From Microbacterium sp. CBA3102 (GTDB taxonomy: Bacteria; Actinomycetota; Actinomycetes; Actinomycetales; Microbacteriaceae), in assembly GCF_007954505.1 (NCBI RefSeq), contig NZ_CP042412.1:1054001-1118000 (forward strand): a DNA stretch of 64,000 nucleotides. The letters are read 5' to 3'. The translations under genes and the position numbers were made by a program. This document shows positions 7,441 to 15,852 of this stretch, in pieces. The first letter of the stretch is position 1. Each line of letters begins with the position of its first letter. A model generated the notes under the pieces. That model was not told the origin of the DNA and did no database searches. It saw only the letters and a list, made by a program, of their open reading frames with translations.

Positions 7441-10410
7441 ATGCTGACGCTCCTCGCCGTGTTCCTCCTCGGGTCGCTGTTGATGCCCGTTCTGGTGCGC
7501 TGGCTCGGAGCTCAGGCGTTCGCGATCGCGGCCCTCGTCCCGGCTGCCGCCTTCGTGCATGCGCTGGTGCTGACGCCACAGGTCCTCGATGGTCCGGTTC
7601 CGTTCGAGTCGGTCGCCTGGATCCCGCAACTCGGCCTCAACCTGTCCATGAACATGGACGTGCTCGGCTGGGTGCTTACACTCATCGTCACGGGGGTCGG
7701 CGCCCTCGTGCTGCTCTACTGCCGGTGGTACTTCCACGATGACACCGCGGGCATCGGTCAGTTCGCCGGGGTGCTGCTCGGTTTCGCCGGCGCGATGTAC
7801 GGTCTCGTCCTGACCGACGACCTCGTGATGCTGGTCATGTTCTGGGAACTGACGAGCATCCTCTCCTACCTCCTCATCGGTCACTACCGGCGCCGTGCCG
7901 CCAGCCGACGCGCAGCGCTCCAAGCACTCCTCGTGACCACGCTCGGCGGACTCGTGATGTTCGTCGGAGTCGTGCTGCTGGTCGTCGACACCGGCACTTC
8001 GAGCATCCGCGAGATCCTCGAGATCGCGCCGTCCGGACCGATCGTGGATGCCGCGATCGTCATGCTGCTGGTCGGAGCGATCAGCAAGTCAGCGCTGTTC
8101 CCGTTCCACTTCTGGCTTCCCGGCGCGATGGCCGCGCCCACTCCCGTCAGCGCCTATCTGCACGCGGCGGCGATGGTGAAGGCAGGTATCTATCTGATCG
8201 CCCGGTTCGCCCCGATCTTCGCGTTCAGCGCGCCGTGGCGCCCCATCGTCATCACCCTCGGCATCCTGACGATGCTGATCGGCGGCATCCAGGCGCTGCG
8301 TGAGACCGACCTCAAGCGCATCCTCGCGTTCGGCACGGTCAGCCAGCTCGGCTTCTTCGCCGTGGTCGTCGGCTACGGCACCCAAGCCGCGGCACTCGCG
8401 GGCCTCGCCCTGGTCATCGGTCACGCGCTGTTCAAATCGGCCCTGTTCCTGATCGTCGGCGTCATCGACCGTCAGCTCTCCACGCGAGACATCACCGAGC
8501 TCTCCGGTGTCGGACGCCAGGCTCCCGTCATGGCGACGGCGGCATTCATCTCCATCGCCTCGATGGTCGGCATCGCTCCGACCATCGGTTTCGTCGCGAA
8601 GGAATCGACCCTCACCGCTCTTCTCGACGATGCGCTGGGAGGATCCCCGTGGGGTCTGGTCGCGCTCATCGGGGTGGTCCTCGGTTCCATGCTGACTGCG
8701 GCATATGGGGCCCGCTTCCTCTGGGGGGCCTTCTGGAAGAAGCGTGATGAGCAGGGACAGCAGCTCCCGGACACCGCCTGGCCCGACCCTCCGGTGGGAT
8801 TCCTGTCGGCACCGATCATCCTCGCCGGTGTCACCCTCGCCGCGGGAATCGGCGCCCCTGCGCTCGACGTCGCCCTGCAGGGGTACGCGCTCACCGCGAG
8901 CCCCGGGCTCGACCACGCCGGAGAAGCCGTCGAGGGTCCGGGGCATCTCGCCCTCTGGCACGGCTTCGAACCTGCACTGGGCATCTCGATCCTCTCGATC
9001 CTGCTCGGCATCGGGCTCTTCCTGCTCAGCCGCAAGACCGGATGGGATCGCAAGGCCCGCCTGCTGCGCTTCACGGCGGCGGACGTGTACTACCTCGTCA
9101 TGCGCGGCGTTGACCGCCTGTCGGTCCTGAGCACCACGCTCACCCAGCGAGGCTCCCTGCCGGTGTACGTTGGCACCATCTTCGTGGTGTTCGTCTCCGC
9201 AGAAGTGACGGCGCTCATCGCGAGTGATATCGATCGCTACAACCTGTCGGCATGGCACACCCCCGCCCAGATCGTCGTGGCGCCGATCATGGCGATCGCC
9301 GGAGTCTTCGCGGTCCGTGCGCAGAAGCGCTACACAGGAGTGGTCCTGGTGTCGGTCACCGGCCTGGGGATGGTGGTCCTCTTCGCCACGAGCGGCGCCC
9401 CGGATCTCGCTCTCACGCAGATCCTCATCGAGACCGTCACGATGGTCACGTTCGCACTCGTGCTCCGTCGCCTCCCCGCGCGGATGGGCGAGCACAACGC
9501 CTCCGTCGGCCGGGTTCCGCGCGCGCTGCTCGCGATCGGCGTCGGCGTCACGATGGCCTTCATCGCCGTCGTGGCGACCCAGTCCCGGATCGCCGACCCG
9601 ATCTCGGAGATCTTCCCCGAGATCGCCTACGAGATCGGCCACGGCAAGAACGTGGTCAATGTGGCGCTGGTCGACCTGCGCGGCTGGGACACGATGGGCG
9701 AGCTCTCGGTGCTCGTCCTGGCCGCGACGGGTGTGGCTTCCCTGGTGTTCGTCACGCACCGGGCCGACCTTCTGGCGGGCACGAAGAATCTGCCGCGGGC
9801 CACCCGCAAGGCCGCCCGCAGCCGCCCGCTCGTCGAGACCACCGAGGGCATCCGCTTCCAGACATCCGAGAACGAGAGCAGCCCGCGTGCCTGGCTCGTC
9901 GGCGGACAGAGGATGAAGCCCGAGAACCGCTCGATCCTGCTCGAAGTGATCGTCCGAATCCTGTTCCACACGATCATCGTGGTCTCGATCTTCCTGCTGT
10001 TCTCCGGGCACAACCTTCCGGGCGGAGGCTTCGCCGGAGGGCTCGTCGCCGGTATGGCTTTGGTCATGCGATATATCGCCGGGGGCCGGTGGGAGCTCGG
10101 CGCCGCGGCGCCCACCGACGCCGGGCGACTCCTGGGTACCGGGTTGATCCTCGCCGTCGGCACCGCGGTCGTGCCGCTCTTCTTCGGCCTCGCACCGCTG
10201 ACCAGCACCTTCTGGGAATGGGAGATCCCCGGCATCGGGCACATGGAGTTCGTCACCTCGACCATCTTCGACGTGGGCGTGTACCTGGTCGTGATCGGTC
10301 TGGTCCTCGACGTCCTGCGCAGCCTCGGCGCCGAGGTCGATCGGCAGGCTGCCCTCCGGTCCACACCGGGCCCCGAAGGCTTCCTCTCCCGTGAGGGGAG
10401 GAGCCGCTGA
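7441..10410 (+). CDS. mrpA: Mrp Na+/H+ antiporter subunit A (A-B fusion)
   Basis: A 989-residue fused subunit of the Mrp multi-subunit cation/proton antiporter. Residues 1-750 form the NuoL-like proton channel (TM5 Glu in MLVMFWELTSILSYLLIGHY; TM7 Lys in LVGAISKSALFPFHFWLPGA) with the MrpA-specific C-terminal helices. Residues from about 835 (MKPENRSILLEVIVRILFHT) form an MrpB/MnhB domain, so no separate mrpB exists. The ATG at 7441 has GAGGGAG eight bases upstream; a GTG at 7408 is the alternative. It is the first gene of a seven-function operon in which every junction overlaps. Its role is Na+ efflux and pH homeostasis driven by the proton motive force. Confidence 0.96.
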   Translation: MLTLLAVFLLGSLLMPVLVRWLGAQAFAIAALVPAAAFVHALVLTPQVLDGPVPFESVAWIPQLGLNLSMNMDVLGWVLTLIVTGVGALVLLYCRWYFHDDTAGIGQFAGVLLGFAGAMYGLVLTDDLVMLVMFWELTSILSYLLIGHYRRRAASRRAALQALLVTTLGGLVMFVGVVLLVVDTGTSSIREILEIAPSGPIVDAAIVMLLVGAISKSALFPFHFWLPGAMAAPTPVSAYLHAAAMVKAGIYLIARFAPIFAFSAPWRPIVITLGILTMLIGGIQALRETDLKRILAFGTVSQLGFFAVVVGYGTQAAALAGLALVIGHALFKSALFLIVGVIDRQLSTRDITELSGVGRQAPVMATAAFISIASMVGIAPTIGFVAKESTLTALLDDALGGSPWGLVALIGVVLGSMLTAAYGARFLWGAFWKKRDEQGQQLPDTAWPDPPVGFLSAPIILAGVTLAAGIGAPALDVALQGYALTASPGLDHAGEAVEGPGHLALWHGFEPALGISILSILLGIGLFLLSRKTGWDRKARLLRFTAADVYYLVMRGVDRLSVLSTTLTQRGSLPVYVGTIFVVFVSAEVTALIASDIDRYNLSAWHTPAQIVVAPIMAIAGVFAVRAQKRYTGVVLVSVTGLGMVVLFATSGAPDLALTQILIETVTMVTFALVLRRLPARMGEHNASVGRVPRALLAIGVGVTMAFIAVVATQSRIADPISEIFPEIAYEIGHGKNVVNVALVDLRGWDTMGELSVLVLAATGVASLVFVTHRADLLAGTKNLPRATRKAARSRPLVETTEGIRFQTSENESSPRAWLVGGQRMKPENRSILLEVIVRILFHTIIVVSIFLLFSGHNLPGGGFAGGLVAGMALVMRYIAGGRWELGAAAPTDAGRLLGTGLILAVGTAVVPLFFGLAPLTSTFWEWEIPGIGHMEFVTSTIFDVGVYLVVIGLVLDVLRSLGAEVDRQAALRSTPGPEGFLSREGRSR

Positions 10411-10979
10411 TGGACGTCTCCCTCACCCTGATCATCATCATGGCCGTGCTCTTCGCCTGCGGCGTGTACGCGATGCTGGAGCGTAGCCTGACCCGCGTGC
10501 TGATCGGCTTCCTGCTGCTCGGCAACGCAACCAACCTGCTGCTCCTGATCGTGATGGGAGTGCCGGGCAACGCTCCGTTCTTCGGTACCGAAGGCGAGAT
10601 GAGCGACCCGCTCCCGCAGGCGCTCACCCTCACCGCCATCGTGATCACGTTCGCGGTCTCGGCCTTCCTCCTCGCCCTCATCTACCGCTCCTGGCAGCTC
10701 GGCCAAGCCGACACCGTCGAGGACGACGAGGCCGACATCGCGCTCCGCGAGCGCACCGACGCCGACGAAGACCTCATGGACGATGAGTCCGAGACCGACG
10801 ACGACGAGGCCACCACGGACTTCGTCGGGGTGCAGACGTCGCCGATCACGGTGCTGCACATGCGTGATCACTCCTCCATCCATGACGACGCACCCTTCGA
10901 TGCGCCCACCGATTGGGGTGGCGACGCAGACCACGACGAACGTCACGACCACGGACAGAACGAGGAGGGCAAGCCATGA
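10410..10979 (+). CDS. mrpC: Mrp antiporter subunit C with long acidic tail
   Basis: A 189-residue NuoK-like subunit. Three membrane helices lie in residues 1-95, matching the usual MrpC of about 110-120 residues. The remaining 80-90 residues are a hydrophilic tail rich in Asp and Glu (EDDEADIALRERTDADEDLM) that ends in a His/Asp-rich segment (DADHDERHDHGQNEEGKP). The tail would lie in the cytoplasm and might sense or buffer cations; that is inference. Its start shares one base with the mrpA stop (TGATG), and it overlaps mrpD by 4 bases. Confidence 0.94.
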   Translation: MDVSLTLIIIMAVLFACGVYAMLERSLTRVLIGFLLLGNATNLLLLIVMGVPGNAPFFGTEGEMSDPLPQALTLTAIVITFAVSAFLLALIYRSWQLGQADTVEDDEADIALRERTDADEDLMDDESETDDDEATTDFVGVQTSPITVLHMRDHSSIHDDAPFDAPTDWGGDADHDERHDHGQNEEGKP

Positions 10980-12526
10980 CCGCCCTCGTCCCGCTCCTCG
11001 TCGCCCTGCCGCTCCTGGGAGCCGCGGTCACGCTCGTCTTCGGCCGGAACCCACGGCTCCAGGTCGTCGTCACCGTCGCGACGCTCGCCGCGGTCTCGGT
11101 GATCGCCGCGATCCTCCTCGTGGTGGTCGACGGAGGTGAGCCGCTCGCGGTGTCCGTCGGCGGCTGGCCCGTCCCGTTCGGCATCGTGCTCTACGTCGAC
11201 CGGCTCGCTGCGCTTCTGGTGCTGATCTCGAGCATCGTGCTGGTCGCGGTCCTGCTCTTCTCGGTCGGCCAGGGTGCGGCCGACGGCACCGACGAGACGC
11301 CGATCTCGATCTTCAACCCGTCCTACCTGATCCTGGCCGCCGGTATCTTCAACGCCTTCATCGCGGGCGACCTCTTCAACCTCTACGTCGGCTTCGAGAT
11401 CCTGCTCGTCGCCTCGTACGTCCTGATCACCCTCGGCAGCACCGAGTCCCGGATCCGCACCGGCGCGGTCTACATCGTCGTCTCGCTGGTGTCGTCGATC
11501 CTGTTCCTGGCGTCGATCGCGATGATCTACGGTGCGCTCGGCACGGTCAACATGGCGCAGATCGCCGAGCGGATGTCGGAGCTCCCGCAGGAGACGCAGC
11601 TGGTGCTGCACCTGATGCTGGTCGTGGCATTCGGCATCAAGGCGGCCATCTTCCCGGTGTCCTTCTGGCTGCCGGACTCCTACCCGACCGCGCCCGCCCC
11701 GGTCACCGCCGTGTTCGCAGGCCTGTTGACCAAGGTCGGCGTGTACGCGCTGATCCGCACCGAGACGCAGCTCTTCGCCTCGAACAGCATCGACACCCTG
11801 CTGCTCATCATCGCGCTCGCCACCATGATCGTCGGGGTGCTCGGTGCGGTCGCGCAGGCGGAGCTCAAACGAATCCTGTCGTTCACCCTGGTCAGCCATG
11901 TCGGCTACATGATCTTCGGTCTCGCGATCGCGACACCGGCCGCGATCGGTGCGACGGTGTACTACATCGTCCACCACATCGTCGTGCAGACGACCCTGTT
12001 CCTCGCGGTCGGCCTCGTGGAACGTCGAGCGGGCAGCACATCGATCCTGCGGGTCAAGGGACTCCTCAAGGTCGCCCCCGTGATCGCCGTGCTGTACTTC
12101 GTGCCCGCGATCAACCTCGGTGGCCTGCCACCCTTCTCGGGGTTCATCGGCAAGTTCGCACTGTTCGAGGCGGCGGCCTCCGTCGGCACCCCGCTCATGC
12201 TCGTGCTGATCTTCGGTGGCATCATCACCTCGCTGCTCACGCTGTACGCCCTCATGCGCGCCTGGAACCTCGCGTTCTGGCGTGAGGAGGAGGACTCCAC
12301 CGAGACCGAGGGTCGCATCTCCTACCTCGGCAACGCCCCGGCCGCCGACGAGCAGCAGGAGCGGCGTCGCATCCCGAAGATCATGACCGTCGCGACCGGG
12401 GGGATGGTCGCGGTCACCCTCGCCCTCACCGTCTTCGCCGGTCCCCTCTACGCCCTGTGCGACCGTATCGGTGCCGCCCTGCTGCAGCCGGTGAGCCTGG
12501 TGCAGCTGGAAGAGGAGGTGGGCTGA
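10976..12526 (+). CDS. mrpD: Mrp antiporter subunit D
   Basis: A 516-residue NuoM/N-like subunit with about 14 helices. The conserved helix-5 Glu lies in NLYVGFEILLVASYVLITLG, and the helix-7 Lys in AFGIKAAIFPVSFWLPDSYP, followed by the PTAPAPVTAVFAGLLTKVGV signature. Both charged residues are needed for proton translocation in this superfamily. The ATG at 10976 follows GAGGAGGGC and overlaps the mrpC stop as ATGA; codons upstream in the same frame belong to the mrpC coding region. Confidence 0.96.
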   Translation: MTALVPLLVALPLLGAAVTLVFGRNPRLQVVVTVATLAAVSVIAAILLVVVDGGEPLAVSVGGWPVPFGIVLYVDRLAALLVLISSIVLVAVLLFSVGQGAADGTDETPISIFNPSYLILAAGIFNAFIAGDLFNLYVGFEILLVASYVLITLGSTESRIRTGAVYIVVSLVSSILFLASIAMIYGALGTVNMAQIAERMSELPQETQLVLHLMLVVAFGIKAAIFPVSFWLPDSYPTAPAPVTAVFAGLLTKVGVYALIRTETQLFASNSIDTLLLIIALATMIVGVLGAVAQAELKRILSFTLVSHVGYMIFGLAIATPAAIGATVYYIVHHIVVQTTLFLAVGLVERRAGSTSILRVKGLLKVAPVIAVLYFVPAINLGGLPPFSGFIGKFALFEAAASVGTPLMLVLIFGGIITSLLTLYALMRAWNLAFWREEEDSTETEGRISYLGNAPAADEQQERRRIPKIMTVATGGMVAVTLALTVFAGPLYALCDRIGAALLQPVSLVQLEEEVG

Positions 12527-13113
12527 TGGTGCGCGAGACCCGACGTCATCTCTGGCGCGACATCCGGGTGCAGCTGCCCTTCCTGGCGTGGCTCGTCGTG
12601 CTCTGGATGCTGTTGTGGGCGCAGTTCACCGTGCTGTCCTTCCTCACCGGACTGATCGTCGCGATCTTCGTCACCCGCGTCTTCCGGCTGCCCACCGTCG
12701 CCCTCTCCGGTCGAGTCAACCTCTGGTACGCGGCGCTCTTCGTCGTGCAGTTCCTCTTCGCCGTGCTCAACGGCGCGCTCTCGGTCACGGTGCAGGTGTT
12801 CGACTTCCGCCGCCAGCCGGGCACAGCCATCGTCGCGGTGCCCCTGCGCTACGCCGACGACCTGGTGATGACGCACGTCGCCGTGGTGTCCTCACTGATC
12901 CCCGGTTCGCTGGTCGTCGAGACTGATCGAGACCGACGCATCCTGTACCTGCACGTCATCGGCGTCCGGACGACCGACGACGTGGAGAAGCAACGCGCCG
13001 GGGTGCTCCGGTGGGAGCGCAGGATCGTGCGTGCGCTCGGCGACCCCGCGCAGTACCGTGCACTCAAGGCCGACGAACGGGCCGGACTCGGATCGAAGGG
13101 AGGTGTCCGATGA
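12526..13113 (+). CDS. mrpE: Mrp antiporter subunit E
   Basis: A 195-residue MnhE-family subunit. Two N-terminal helices (FLAWLVVLWMLLWAQFTVLS, then LIVAIFVTRVFRL) lead into a cytoplasmic domain with the typical SLIPGSLVVETDRDRRILYL stretch. The start overlaps the mrpD stop by one base (TGATG). It is required for complex assembly or full activity in characterised Mrp systems. Confidence 0.94.
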   Translation: MVRETRRHLWRDIRVQLPFLAWLVVLWMLLWAQFTVLSFLTGLIVAIFVTRVFRLPTVALSGRVNLWYAALFVVQFLFAVLNGALSVTVQVFDFRRQPGTAIVAVPLRYADDLVMTHVAVVSSLIPGSLVVETDRDRRILYLHVIGVRTTDDVEKQRAGVLRWERRIVRALGDPAQYRALKADERAGLGSKGGVR

Positions 13114-13379
13114 ACCTCCTGCTCCTGCTGATCATGGTCGTCTTCGGCATCGCCGCGATCCTCGCCCTGATCCGTATCGTGCGCGGACCGTCGATCCTCG
13201 ACCGCGCCGTCGCCTCCGACGTGCTCCTCACCGAGGTGATGTGCGTGATCGGTGCGGAGATGGCGATCAACGGTCACACCCGGAACATCCCCGTCCTCCT
13301 CATCATCGCGGCCATCGGAGTGTTCGGGTCGATCGCGGTGGCCCGGTTCGTCGCGAGAAGGGACAACACGACACCATGA
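13110..13379 (+). CDS. mrpF: Mrp antiporter subunit F
   Basis: An 89-residue subunit with three helices and the family signature RIVRGPSILDRAVASDVL between helices 1 and 2. The ATG at 13110 overlaps the mrpE stop as ATGA, with AAGGGAGG about 7 bases upstream. Its length is normal for MrpF. Confidence 0.94.
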   Translation: MNLLLLLIMVVFGIAAILALIRIVRGPSILDRAVASDVLLTEVMCVIGAEMAINGHTRNIPVLLIIAAIGVFGSIAVARFVARRDNTTP

Positions 13380-13765
13380 ACGTGTTCGGTCTCATGATCC
13401 CGGATGCCGTCGTCGACGTGGCGGTCCTGGTGCTCATCCTGCTCGGCGCCGTGCTGTGCCTGTCGGCGGCGGTCGGACTGCTGCACTTCCGGGATGTGCC
13501 CTCCCGTCTGCACGCGGCCACCAAGCCACAGGTCCTCGGACTCCTGCTCATCTGCATCGCCATCGCCCTGTCTCAGCGGTCGATCGGCGGCATCCTGGTC
13601 GGTCTCGTGCTCATCGCGCCGATCGTGCTGATGCAGTTCGCGACCGCTCCGCTCTCGGCGCACATGGTCGGGCGGCAGGCCTATCGCAACGGAACCATCG
13701 AGCAGCGGGGCCTCGTCGTGGACGAGCTCGCCGAGTCGAAGCAGACCCCGCCCGCCGCCGGCTGA
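13376..13765 (+). CDS. mrpG: Mrp antiporter subunit G
   Basis: A 129-residue subunit with three helices and the conserved MrpG loop HFRDVPSRLHAATKPQVLGL. It closes the operon and overlaps the mrpF stop as ATGA. It is immediately followed by a run of ten C and a GC-rich stretch, then by the hairpin element described separately. Confidence 0.94.
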   Translation: MNVFGLMIPDAVVDVAVLVLILLGAVLCLSAAVGLLHFRDVPSRLHAATKPQVLGLLLICIAIALSQRSIGGILVGLVLIAPIVLMQFATAPLSAHMVGRQAYRNGTIEQRGLVVDELAESKQTPPAAG

Positions 13766-13849
13766 CCCCCCCCCCGGGTGTCGCGCCGGTGCCGCGCCGG
13801 TGCCGCGCCGGCCGGGCAGGGTGTTCTGGGCCCTTTAGACCGTGACGCG

Positions 13850-13935
13850 GTTCGCAATTCAGGAGAAGTCGGCGGGGGCAGGCGGAATCAGACCACGTTG
13901 ATGCCTTATGCCCCCGAGTTTCCTGAATTGTGAAC
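13850..13935. repeat. 86-bp nested hairpin element, left of DUF559 gene
   Basis: Outer arms at 13850-13864 (GTTCGCAATTCAGGA) and 13921-13935 (TCCTGAATTGTGAAC) pair at 14 of 15 positions. Inside, GGGGGCA near 13873 pairs with TGCCCCC near 13909. The rest of the 13766-14063 interval shows a C10 tract and CGCCGGTGC-like repeats but no gene. A related hairpin lies at the other end of the next gene (14928-15012). Confidence 0.8.
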
Positions 13936-14063
13936 GACATCCGCCAGGAAGGGTGGATCGGTGACGACACCACCCAGTCTGCACATCTCGACGATCAGCA
14001 GAAGTCATTCACATTGCCTGGTGGAGCAGCCCTCGGAGTCGTCAGCCCCGCCAGTCTCGATCC

Positions 14064-14960
14064 GTGCAGAACCTCACTCCAGGACAGCGTGCGACCGCGC
14101 TCTTCACGCCGATGCTCCACACCCGCGAAGATCTCCTACATGGCGGTATGACGTCGCGCGAAGTGACAGCCGCAGTGCGCGCGGGGCATCTCCTTCGTCC
14201 GCGCAGGAACAGATACGCACGCCCGGGCATTGATCGGACGGTCATCGAAGCGGTCCGCGCAGGAGGCCGACTCACATGTCTGTCCTTGTTGCAGGTCATC
14301 GGAGTCTTCGTCCTGACCAACACGAGGCTGCACGTGCAGGTGCCGAGGAACAGTTCGCGTCTCCCCGCCCGAAAGGCCGATGCGCCGCATCTCCATTGGG
14401 TCGATGAGCCGGACGCGCAGCTGCTGCATGTGTCGACTCTTCATTCAGCGGTACGCCACGCCGTTCGTTGTCAGACACCTCGTGCCACGGTTGCCACGCT
14501 CGACAGCCTGACTCACCACGGCCTCATGACGATGGCGGAGCTGCAGGCGCTCTTCGAGGATCTGCCGGCGCGGCACCGACCGCTCCTGCGTCTTGTAGAT
14601 TCGTCAGCGGCGTCCGGGCCTGAGACGCTCGTTCGTCTCATACTGCGGGCGCTCGGGCTCGCGTATGAGACCCAGGTCCTCATCTCGGGTGTCGGCTACG
14701 TCGACTTCATCGTGGACGGCTGGCTGATCATCGAATGTGACAGCAGGGAGTTTCACGAGGGATGGGGAAAGCAACAGCAGGATCGCCATCGCGACATCGC
14801 AGCCGCACGCGCGGGCTACGTGACGATTCGTCCCCTCGCGGCCGACATCCTTCGTAGTCCGCTCTCGGTTCAGGCCGCTCTTCGAGAAATCATCGACGTG
14901 TTCGGGGGGAGGTTCGCGGGGCGCGGTGTTCGTAGATCAGGAAAGACGACCTGGATCTGA
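14064..14960 (+). CDS. DUF559-type protein with AbiEi-like N-terminus (Vsr/PD-(D/E)XK fold)
   Basis: A 298-residue protein. Residues 1-60 look like the winged-helix start of AbiEi-type antitoxins (LLHGGMTSREVTAAVRAGHL then LRPRRNRYA). The C-terminal 110 residues match the DUF559/Vsr-like endonuclease fold, with VDFIVDGWLIIECDSREFHE around residues 213-232; D and E-x-D are the catalytic candidates. The pattern is common in actinobacteria, often annotated only as hypothetical. Base composition is visibly less GC-rich than its neighbours. It stands alone, bracketed by related hairpin elements, which suggests a mobile cassette. The start is GTG at 14064; ATG at 14112 is an alternative. A nuclease role is inferred. 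Confidence 0.75.
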   Translation: MQNLTPGQRATALFTPMLHTREDLLHGGMTSREVTAAVRAGHLLRPRRNRYARPGIDRTVIEAVRAGGRLTCLSLLQVIGVFVLTNTRLHVQVPRNSSRLPARKADAPHLHWVDEPDAQLLHVSTLHSAVRHAVRCQTPRATVATLDSLTHHGLMTMAELQALFEDLPARHRPLLRLVDSSAASGPETLVRLILRALGLAYETQVLISGVGYVDFIVDGWLIIECDSREFHEGWGKQQQDRHRDIAAARAGYVTIRPLAADILRSPLSVQAALREIIDVFGGRFAGRGVRRSGKTTWI

Positions 14961-15012
14961 GCAAGGAGGCGCCGCCCAGAGGCGAGGGCGCGTTGCGTCC
15001 TGAGTTGTGAAC
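14928..15012. repeat. Second hairpin element, right of DUF559 gene
   Basis: The right arm TCCTGAGTTGTGAAC (14998-15012) matches the right arm of the left element at 14 of 15 positions, and the following G is also shared. The candidate left arm GTTCGTAGATCAGGA (14928-14942) pairs at 11 of 15 positions and lies in the last codons of the DUF559 gene, whose stop is in the loop. The loop is 55 bases, against 56 in the left element. Confidence 0.65.
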
Positions 15013-15031
15013 GCCGACGGTCGGTGAGGGG

Positions 15032-15793
15032 TCAGAGGCGGGCGGCGAACTCGTGGATCAGCCGGGCTGCGGGCTCGGAGTCGCTGATCAGGGTGCCGTG
15101 ACCGTGGTCGGGGATGACTTCGAGGGCGGCGCCGGGGATGGCGTCGAGGATTTCGCGGCACCAGCTCAGCGGCGCCAACGGGTCGCTCTCACCGCGGAGC
15201 ACGAGCACGGGGCACTCGATGCGGACGAACGCGTCTTCGGGCTCGTGCACGATGGTCGCGCGCATCTTCCGGATCAGGTGCGGGCCGCCGCGCAGGTACT
15301 CCCTCGCCCCGCGCCAGAGCACCAACGGGCGTTCGCCGATCAGGTCGAGCAGCAGGTACCGCGCTTGGGCACCGACGTTGCGCGCCGCCTTGTTCACGGT
15401 GGGGCCGGCCAGGACCACGCCTTCGACGAGGGAGGGATGCCGCGCCGCGAGCTCGGCCGCGATCTGACTTCCCATCGAGTGGCCGATCACGATGACCGGA
15501 CTCGCCCCCACGTGCGTCAGATAAGCCGCGACCAGGTCGGCGTGCCGCTCCATGGTGAGGGTGCGCGTCGGTTCGGGCGCCTCACCGAATCCGGGGAGGT
15601 CGAGTGCGATCACGCGCCCCTCGAGCCGTTGCACGATGTCGAGGTAGACGCTGCGTCCCATGCCGATGCCGTGCAGGAGCAGATAGGTGTGGGGGCCTTC
15701 TCCGAACGTCTCTGCGATGAGCGTCGCGCCCCCGTGCTCGAACTCCAGGAGCGTGGCGGGAGTGCCCTTCGGGGCGAGGTAACTGGATGGCAC
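15032..15793 (-). CDS. Alpha/beta-fold hydrolase
   Basis: A 253-residue hydrolase. The oxyanion-loop motif LLLHGIGMG is near residues 39-47, the nucleophile elbow is GHSMGS (Ser in VIVIGHSMGSQIAAELAARH), the acid is probably the Asp of RGESDPLAPL, and the His lies in PDHGHGTL near the end. There is no signal peptide, so it is cytoplasmic. It lies 59 bases downstream of the penicillin acylase gene on the same strand and may be co-transcribed. Substrate unknown. Confidence 0.9.
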   Translation of the reverse strand: MPSSYLAPKGTPATLLEFEHGGATLIAETFGEGPHTYLLLHGIGMGRSVYLDIVQRLEGRVIALDLPGFGEAPEPTRTLTMERHADLVAAYLTHVGASPVIVIGHSMGSQIAAELAARHPSLVEGVVLAGPTVNKAARNVGAQARYLLLDLIGERPLVLWRGAREYLRGGPHLIRKMRATIVHEPEDAFVRIECPVLVLRGESDPLAPLSWCREILDAIPGAALEVIPDHGHGTLISDSEPAARLIHEFAARL

Positions 15794-15852
15794 CCACCCA
15801 CGCTAGCCGAGCACCCTGTGGCGCCGCTTCCGACGCCGCCGCTCGCGACGGT

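Noticed and set aside
13766..13849. C10 tract after mrpG as a regulatory slippery site.
   Set aside because: It lies after the stop codon, so it cannot alter a protein; only noted as a place prone to sequencing error.
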